DNA of 64,000 nucleotides from Omphalotus guepiniiformis (lineage: Eukaryota > Basidiomycota > Agaricomycetes > Agaricales > Omphalotaceae). A program made the translations under genes and the position numbers. Position 1 is the stretch's first letter, and the number at the start of each line of letters is the position of its first letter. Positions 56,764 through 64,000 of this stretch are shown one piece after another. The notes under the pieces are model-generated. The model did not search any database. It saw nothing but the letters and a program-made list of their open reading frames with translations, and was not told the DNA's origin. The stretch is from the NCBI GenBank assembly GCA_028554645.1, contig JAQOOI010000007.1, forward strand, positions 124,001-188,000, read 5' to 3'.

Positions 56764-59700
56764 TTACAGACCATTCCACTCAAATCCACTTTCAATCACA
56801 AACTCTCCCGAAAGTGACAAATCCTCACTACTCACACCCACCTTCACACCATACCAACCTTTCTCAACAACCCAACAATTGAACCTATCATCCCAATACG
56901 ACACAGCATACTTATCCAGATACATATGTACGACTTCGCTCTTTCCGGGCTGGAGATCGCGTACTTTAACAAAAGACTTGAGTTGAAGTGCTGGGTGGGT
57001 AAGCTCCGATGTCGAAGGTAAGCAAATGTAGAGTTGTATGACTTCTGAACCGGATACAGAACCTGTATTGGTTACGGTAATTGATGCGGTCAATGCGAAC
57101 TCGTTCGATGTTACGTTGGGCTTGGAGAGGTTTAACGATGATAGAGAAAATGTCGTATACGAAAGGCCGTGACTGAATAGGGAATAGTATTCAGAATGGT
57201 GAATAACCTCGAGAGCACAATGAACTAACTATGCTACTTACCCGAACGCAAACTGGGGAGCGATCTTACGGTGGTGGTAGTGTTTGTACCCCTATCCAAG
57301 CACGTCAACCTCTCGAGTCCGATTACGAACCAGTGAAAGAGAAACACGAGGCAAACACTCACCACGTACAAATCTTCACCATATATCACCTAAACCATCT
57401 CGAGTTAGAGGCTACCGATCCTTCAATAGCAAACACAAGCCTACATACCTTTCCATTCTCAGAATGAAAATGCCCATGAGCAGGAACATCCTCCAACATC
57501 TTTGGGAACGTCATAGACATCTTTCCGCTAGGGTTATGTTTCCCTAATAACACATCCGCAATAGCGTCACCAGTGGCATTTCCTAGATACCATGTATGCA
57601 AGATGGTGGGTACTTGATCTGCCCAAGGCATCGTAATAGCCGATCCCTATCAGTAACATCGGAATGGCGAGGCAAAGAGAGGTATATCAGCGTTGGACGG
57701 CCTGCTATTTATGTAAACTGGAAGCGAATTTGGTACTTACGGATTGAGTTACTACCACAGTTTTCGGATTAGCTCCAACGATTTTCTTGACAAGCTCATC
57801 AGTCCGGCCAGGGAGCGCCAAAGTCGTACGGTCGTGTCCTTCAGACTCCCAATCGGCGTTTATACCGACAACAGCGATAACGATATCAGAGTCTCTTGCT
57901 AAAGAGACGGCTTCTTCCATCAGCTCATCAGGGTCTTGGACTTTTGCACCACCGAGGCGGATACCTGGATTACTAAAAAGGTAGGTGATCAGATCGTTGC
58001 AGGAGTTTTTTTTAGAATACAATGCTTACCTGTCCATGACTGCTTCATCTTCATCCCCGTCTGCTGGTGCACGCACGTTACAGTATTCCACGAGTACTTC
58101 ATGCTTCGTATTTGCTCTGAGCGTATACACACCACATTTCTCAACAGATCCAGATCCGAAAAACTCGGTACCTCGTGTTTGACGCGTCCAATTTTCAATA
58201 ACAAGTTCACCATCGACAAAAAGCTTTGAAATGCGCGTTCAAAAAGGTCAGTCGGTCATTCTGATATCCTTTGCGTATGACGATGGCCATAACTCACCTT
58301 GGCACGACCAGCAACAGTCAGGCCAAACTCGAAAGGCGTGTCTTTCTCTCGTGGTGTGAGGTATCCTTTCAGCCTCAGAGTCCATTTATGGGTGAGTTCT
58401 TTAGGATAGGACGTGCTGATGAATATTCGAGTTTCATCCACGAATGTGGATTTGAGTGGAGTTTCTACGGGAGTCATACTCTCATCGTCAAGGTGAGTGT
58501 ACCATGTTCCGATCCATCCCCGTCGTCCATCTTCAGCGGTGAGATCATTCTCTAAAGTCGGTAAAGTCTTGAATGCTACATACAGTACATCAAGTTATTC
58601 GCAATTCCCAACTAGAACACGAAAAACAAGTTTCACTAACCTCGGGCTCCTTCGCTATACGTGATCTTAACATCACCACCACTGGCTTTAAGAGCGTTCA
58701 CGATCCCATCGTAAGGGGAGACAAAATACGATGCTTTGAGAGCAGCTGATCCACCACCGGAGAGTACAACAGACTTGGCATTTCCTCCCACAATAGCGAT
58801 CTTCGTCAACTCTTTGGGTCGCAAAGGCAACAGACCACCATCGTTCTTCAACAAGACGATGGACTCTGCGGCGACTTGTCTCATGAGCGCTTTATCTTCC
58901 TCAGATTCAACAGTCCGTTCCTCGCCATCGCCATCGAGAATCTAAGTGTGAAGTTAGACTATGGATATGAAAGTAGGTAGTTACATATCCGAATGACTTA
59001 CCTCTGGAGCTTCCTGACAACATCTTTGTACTAGCTCTAAAACTTTCCTGGCTCTAGCTTTGACTGTTCGAACCGTAATCTTCCGAGAGGCGATGGAACG
59101 GTTGACCAAGTCGAGCGTTCGCCATTTGTTTGTCCCTGGCATTTCCAGATCAAGACCAGCGTTTATGCTGTGGTCAATGCTGTAGATCCCGAACCTTTGA
59201 AAAGATGTAATTGCAAGTCAATTCTGTAGAAACACTACATATTCGGATGAAAGATAACTACCAATCACTCATCGTCTGAGAAGCCGTAATTCAGGGCAAT
59301 CTTCATATGACGATAAGCAATTACTTACCATCCCCGTGAACTTCCACTCATCTCTAAGGATATTCTGAATGATACGTGGGTTCTCAGAGACGTGTGTACC
59401 ATTCACGCGATTGTACCTGGTAGAATGGGAAAATCAGAGATATCTCCAGAAACACAATATAAAAATACGACACTCACGCTGTCATGAAAGACCAAGGCTT
59501 TGAATACTTTTCTGCCAACATGAATGGCATGAGATAGATTTCGCGAAGAGCTCGGTCGCTGATGATACTGTCGTAACCAAAACGATCGTTCTCCTTGTCG
59601 TTTCCACTTTGGAGAGTTGATGTGAGTTTTTTTGCTTCAATAGAATGAGGATAGAAGGGTGGTTAGGCAAAACGCACACGAAGTGTTTGATAGTAGTGCC

Positions 59701-60429
59701 GATACCGGCTGCTTGGACACCATTCACGTACGAGGCGGCAATCATGCCTGAGAGGTATGGATCTTCGGAGAAACTCTCGAAACTCTGATAATAAGTCAGT
59801 CAGTCAGTTGTACTCAAGAAAAAGCGAGCGTAAACTCCGAAGGTCGCATGCCAGTGTTGACGTACCCTACCACCTAAAGGATTCTAAAATTATACAAATG
59901 TACACTCAGCTTTCGTTTTAACTCTAAAGAAAGGCGAAAATAGAACGTACGCGTTGGATATTACATGTAGGCGCCAAAATGACAGACGCCGCTCTGAGTT
60001 TCGCTTCTGGAGCGAGAAGTTTCAAGCCGACAATTTCAATGAGTTTGGGGTCCCAAGTTGCACCGAGGGCAGTAGCTGACTGCGTTGGGATGGAGTAAAG
60101 ACTCAAAGATGAAGATGAGACCTCTCAGGACATAATTGACACGTACGGGAAGACATTTCGCTGGTGTACCCATAAAGAAATGGTTTCCTCGAATACCATT
60201 TGGTCCATCGCTGACCTGTTCAATGCGCATCATGATGCAGACTCAGCATTCAGCGCTCAGCTCCAGGAAATACGAGATTTAGGCGCACCTTAACAGCTGG
60301 AATTCCCAATCTTTTCACTTCCTGAGTATGCCAAAACCCAACTCCCGCTATTAACAGAATCGCTTCGTCTGTCGTCAATTGCTCAACGATTTCGTCAAGG
60401 TTTGCTTTCGCAAAATCAGAAGGAGCCAT
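56764..60429 (-). CDS. GH3 beta-glucosidase with PA14 domain
   Basis: Releases glucose from cello-oligosaccharides or other beta-glucosides. ATG 60429 gives [20 protein letters not shown] with no signal peptide, so it is probably intracellular. Blocks in order: [42 protein letters not shown], and the nucleophile segment TMSDWFGIYS rebuilt over two introns at about 59210-59330. Next are [17 protein letters not shown] and [11 protein letters not shown] of the second GH3 domain. A PA14-like insert ([14 protein letters not shown] to EVLVEYCN) follows, then [21 protein letters not shown] and [15 protein letters not shown] fibronectin-III-like end ([14 protein letters not shown]...[12 protein letters not shown]) stops at 56764. 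This order is typical of fungal GH3 enzymes with a PA14 insert. Confidence 0.87.
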
Positions 60430-61060
60430 TGGGGCAGGGTCTGGTGAAAAGAAAGCTAGAAGTTTCCGCTAGGATATTTCAGTAGCACTAGGTAGATAGT
60501 GCAAATGAAACCTTTTGAAATACTTGAGGCGGTATTTATGGAAATCAGGGTGGTGCCGCCTTTTTCCGATAATTTTCCGGTACTTGGGGACATTGAACAA
60601 TAACCGCCCCCTTGAGGTTTCAATTTGTGTGAGCTTATGACCTTCAGTGTTGTTATGATTCCTTGCAGCTGACTAGTTTCGTTTGTATTGGGGCGAGAGA
60701 TAGTTCGCAAGTAGAGCCTCCGAGGAGAAATGGCAACGTGTTAGAGAATATTCATGCTTGATTGTACCATTTCTCAGGTGGAGTTCGGGCTATCCAGACG
60801 AGCATCAAGGATGGAGTATCAAAAAAAAGGAAAGGAGTATTTTGAACTTCCCCCGACTCAATTTGCCGTGAATAGTAATTCGAGCTCCGAGTGGGTGTTT
60901 ATAGCGGAGTTTCTCACATCTTGCTCTTCCCACTGTAGTACATACCTTACACAGAAAAATTGAATTCAAATACTACATACATACATTGCATGATTTACAT
61001 ATACTACAAATTCATCATGATTCCGCTGACCTAAATGAAACACAGATACACTGTCTGGGG
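60430..61060. other. Spacer between GH3 gene and NTase copy 3
   Basis: No supported gene. The left half is the GH3 promoter, the right half the 3' flank of NTase copy 3. Confidence 0.35.
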
Positions 61061-62874
61061 TCAAGCATTCGAAGGACCCGCTTGGCTAGCAAGATCATCA
61101 CGCTCGACCCAAGTATCAGTTTGCACTTCCTTACACGAGTAATTATGGCCAATAGGCCTGAAGAGGAGATACGGCCTCCGGACTCCTTTCAAATCCTTCA
61201 GCTTGAACCCTATTTTGGACAACTTGAGGCTTTCGATGATCTCTTCGTTCGCGTAGAACGTGATTGGACATCCGTATTGAGAGGGCATATCAGGAGGTGG
61301 GTAAACAGTAGCATTTGTCCATACATGCGGGGTGGATATGGCGACAGCAAAATTGAATTCGACCTATGCATGCAACGGGAAGATGAAGAAACACACACGG
61401 AGAGGGAGAGAGATGTTGAGAACGCCATAAGTAGAAAGAAAAGAAAAGATCGGTGACTTACAATGGGATCACTGCGGAACCACCCAAACAGGTTTTCCAG
61501 AACTTTTGATAATTCTCGTACAGTGCTAGCAGTGGGGAGGATGATGGGCGTCTCCCGTTCCACGCGATCCGTAAGCGGAGGCAAGTTAGTGAAAACCCGC
61601 TCAAGGAGCAACCTTACGCGTTCCGATGTGTCCTCTTTTAAATCTAGTTTCCTGTCAACCATCTTACGAATCATTCCTGGAAGTTGCTCATCCATACTAC
61701 GACAGTTCGTAAATTTCACTGTCAACGAAAGATAAATAGAGTAGCTCACTAATTCTCTCCTGCCACTCCAGTCTTCGGAAATGGTAAATAGTTCGAGCAA
61801 CAGTACTTGAACTTGAGATCTGAAGCTGATGCAATTGAGAATGATCCATTCATACTATCCCATGAATTTCCTTGTACTGGGTCCACGGAGTCCACCAAGT
61901 CAAGACCATCTTCGCCCTGAATCGGAGCAAGCGGTATGGTCCAACAGGAAGAGTCGCCAACACATCGAGGAGTGAGCCTGAATTCAGATTGTGGACGCAA
62001 AACCTCAGTGGTAGGAGGTGAATTTATCATTGTCCAGCCGCGCGCGCTATACTTGTTACGAGCAGCGTCATTACGGCTGTCCACGGTTGAGTAGTGGGAG
62101 ATCGCCTTGGAGACACGTTCTATAAACGTCGCTCGCGGATAGAGAGAGTATGCGTGCGAGTGGCTGATAATATTCATTACGCAAGCTGAAAACCGAACGA
62201 AATACATCATTAGCATTCATCAGGGAATTTTTAATACGGAGTACTCACTCGAGTGGAAACTCAAGATAGCGGCCATGGGGCAGTGCCGACACACTATCAC
62301 CTGGACCTTCTTGCCACGCCTCACAAAGTTGATAACGCCTAGCATTCCATGAACCAAATATCCCTCCCATGTCCCGGTCTCATTGGGATTGTCATTTGCC
62401 TCCTCCATCCCATTCACCTCCTCCACCTTTTTCAACGCATCCTCCAACGTCGGAATCTCCTCCCTGTGTTTCTCATATTGGTACCCAATACGTTGCAAAA
62501 AGTCAGTGACCACAACACATCCCCTAAACTCGACGTAGAGATCGAGGTCAGACTCCGGGTACGTGGTCCGGTCGAAGAATTGCAAGGCAGTTGAGCCAGA
62601 CACAAGCATACCCGTGAGCTTTTGGAGCCGCCGGAATTCGTTGATTTCCGCTACGTTAAAGTATGGCAAGAGAACCACGCGGTACGCACGTATATTGAAC
62701 GACTTTACAGCGCGGTATGCATCTCGATTACATTTGGAGTACTGGATTCGGTCAATTGGTGAGATTTCGCGAAGAAACAAGTCTTGAATGTCAAGCGGCC
62801 TGTCAATAGTGTCGAACACATTACTTCCTCTATCGAGAGAAATAAAGCGTGCCAGAAACATACAGTAGAGGCAT
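61061..62874 (-). CDS. Nucleotidyltransferase-fold protein, copy 3 (interrupted)
   Basis: The third, more diverged member, inverted and about 46 kb from copies 1 and 2. ATG 62874 opens the 11-nt exon 1, then PLDIQDLFLREISPIDR. The core LVSGSTALQFFDRTTYPESD continues LDLYVE. It joins over the GTGAGT...intron to a CVMNIISHSHAYSLYPRA block. The first frame stops at the same place as copy 1 (GVAGEN, TAG, about 61749), and the second segment (TVKFTNCRSMDEQLPGMIRK) resumes in another frame. The last exon ends QAGPSNA at 61061. The shared stop in copies 1 and 3 suggests it is not random decay, although the two copies need different frame changes. Confidence 0.6.
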
Positions 62875-63795
62875 TTCAATTCGATGTCGAGTAATTAGAA
62901 CGACCTCGCTACGGTGTGTACAGAGAGAAAGTGATGGAAGGGAGAGGAAGGAGAGTAAGACATTTATGATGGAAAGAGACCAAGAGATGCAAGACATCGC
63001 TCTATTAGCTTCTATTAGCCATGTCTCACTGGCACGTGACTGACCGGACCAGACCGGACCGCACTGTGGATTTTTGTCATTTTTACATCTTTCGAGATAT
63101 CTTTCTTTCGTCGACGTTGCTCTCGAATCCCAGCCCAGCAAGACCAGAATCATATATCTTGAATGGACAAACTCAACTCGACTCCAGCATTCCCTTGCAT
63201 TCTGAAGCCAGAATCACCATCTTTTGGTTCTTGAAACCTTCTCGCGTGCTTTTTCGAAACTCGCGTCGAATGCATCTGCTACGTTCCGGCGGGTCAATCC
63301 ATATATGCGAAGGAAAGGAGGCATGCATGCACATGCAATTGTATGTAAGTCAAACTCGTCAAGTCGCCCAGGCTCGTCATTCTCACACTTCCTCGCTAGT
63401 ACCCGTTTTTTCTGTCGTTGCGCGGTAGCTCTTTGGCCTGAGATCACCCGGGTTTTTCTCGTCGTCTACCGAACAGCTTCCAGAGCCTCGAGCGGCGTTT
63501 ATAACAAATCCCTCAGCTCAACCCTTTGGCCGCTCCTAGGCCCTCTGTATGCGCGCTCAAGGCAGCTCTGACTTCCTCGAGGTTTCCCAGAATCAGCTCG
63601 TTCACGATCGTACCAGAGGCACTTCAGCGAGCTCTGTGTTGTCGGCTCGGAGCATGTTATTCAAAGTAATCGCATAAATTCATTAAATACAGCAGGAAAG
63701 ACACTAATTAGTCGCATATACTTCAAGATATCAATACAAGGTACAATACAGTTAAGCAACTTCGACAATCCACAATGAACCACATCTAACTAGCC
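62875..63795. other. Promoter of NTase copy 3 and 3' flank of the rightmost gene
   Basis: Besides the promoter words, plus-strand frames at 63.0-63.6 kb show no motif. No gene supported. Confidence 0.35.
63042..63060 (-). promoter_or_regulatory. GGTCCGG-type repeat upstream of NTase copy 3
   Basis: On the minus strand GGTCCGGTCTGGTCCGGTC, about 168 bp before ATG 62874. The same word at nearly the same distance precedes copy 1 (11614-11630). AGTCACGTGCC follows it, matching AGTCACATGACC of copies 1 and 2. Confidence 0.5.
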
Positions 63796-63805
63796 TTAGT
63801 CCTCT

Positions 63806-63843
<38 letters not shown>

Positions 63844-64000
63844 CTCTTCCTCCTCCTCTTTCTCTTCCTCCTCTTCCTCCTCTTCCTCCTCCTCATCTTC
63901 AGAGGCCGTAAAATACCCCTCACAATCCGAATCCGCATCTGACACCGTCGAGGTGCATGAACCACGTCTTGCAAGCAGAACATAATCCTCTTCAGAGTCC
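63796..64000 (-). CDS. C-terminal end of a protein with a poly-Glu tail (runs off the window)
   Basis: On the minus strand the frame entering at 64000 reads DSEEDYVLLARRGSCTSTVS, then DADSDCEGYFTASEDE, followed by a tail of about 33 Glu (one Lys) made by a GAG/GAA microsatellite, ending D, TAA at 63796-63798. Another frame through the same repeat would give Arg/Lys-rich sequence, which is less likely because the acidic frame continues naturally from the upstream Ser/Asp-rich part. The rest of the gene is outside the window, so the product is unknown. Confidence 0.5.

Noticed and set aside
63224..63571. Plus-strand frame of about 115 codons
   Set aside because: No motif, no signal peptide and no supporting exon structure.

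Overview
The window looks like chromosomal DNA of an agaricomycete (mushroom-forming) basidiomycete. The genes are dense, on both strands, and broken by many short GT-AG introns of about 50-60 bases. The families present are typical of that class: a Plavaka-type transposase, two AA14-type copper monooxygenases, a WSC-domain secreted protein, several fungal multi-pass membrane families, an Argonaute and a mitochondrial YHM2-type carrier. Gene models were built by eye, so internal exon borders are approximate unless an entry says they were checked.

Layout: 0.3-6.0 kb, a DUF6532-like gene head to head with a degenerate Plavaka transposase. 6.3-7.8 kb, the C-terminal half of a cytochrome P450. 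8.0-8.7 kb, a small membrane protein. 9.05-9.43 kb, a tRNA-derived SINE with a perfect 14-bp target-site duplication. 9.9-10.8 kb (minus), a secreted repeat-peptide precursor in which each 14-residue Kex2-type repeat sits on its own 42-nt mini-exon. 11.8-16.0 kb, a tandem pair of nucleotidyltransferase-fold genes, with a third copy at 61.1-62.9 kb on the other strand. 16.5-18.3 kb WSC protein, 19.1-20.4 kb YHM2-like carrier, 21.4-22.9 kb membrane protein, 23.1-23.9 kb unknown. 25.0-31.1 kb, two AA14 genes in tandem, both with consecutive 9-nt and 11-nt micro-exons. 32.4-37.3 kb, a visibly AT-rich block with two more copies of the 21.4-kb membrane protein and a MITE. 38.1-39.5 kb, a secreted two-domain beta-sandwich protein. 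40.7-45.0 kb Argonaute. 45.6 kb tRNA-Gly(GCC). 46.0-48.9 kb, three tiny secreted proteins sharing an R-[DE]-C-x-D-x-x-C motif. 50.0-51.4 kb membrane protein, 52.5-54.2 kb zinc alcohol dehydrogenase, 55.16-55.41 kb Tc1/mariner-like MITE, 55.6-56.6 kb membrane protein, 56.8-60.4 kb GH3 beta-glucosidase, and the acidic end of a gene leaving the window at 63.8-64.0 kb.

The two most novel-looking systems are the mini-exon peptide precursor (9.9-10.8 kb) and the family of 52-80-residue secreted proteins (46.0-48.9 kb). The AA14 pair and the GH3 enzyme fit a wood or litter polysaccharide-degrading lifestyle. The YHM2-like carrier and alcohol dehydrogenase are central metabolism, and the Argonaute supplies RNA silencing in a neighbourhood that carries several transposons.
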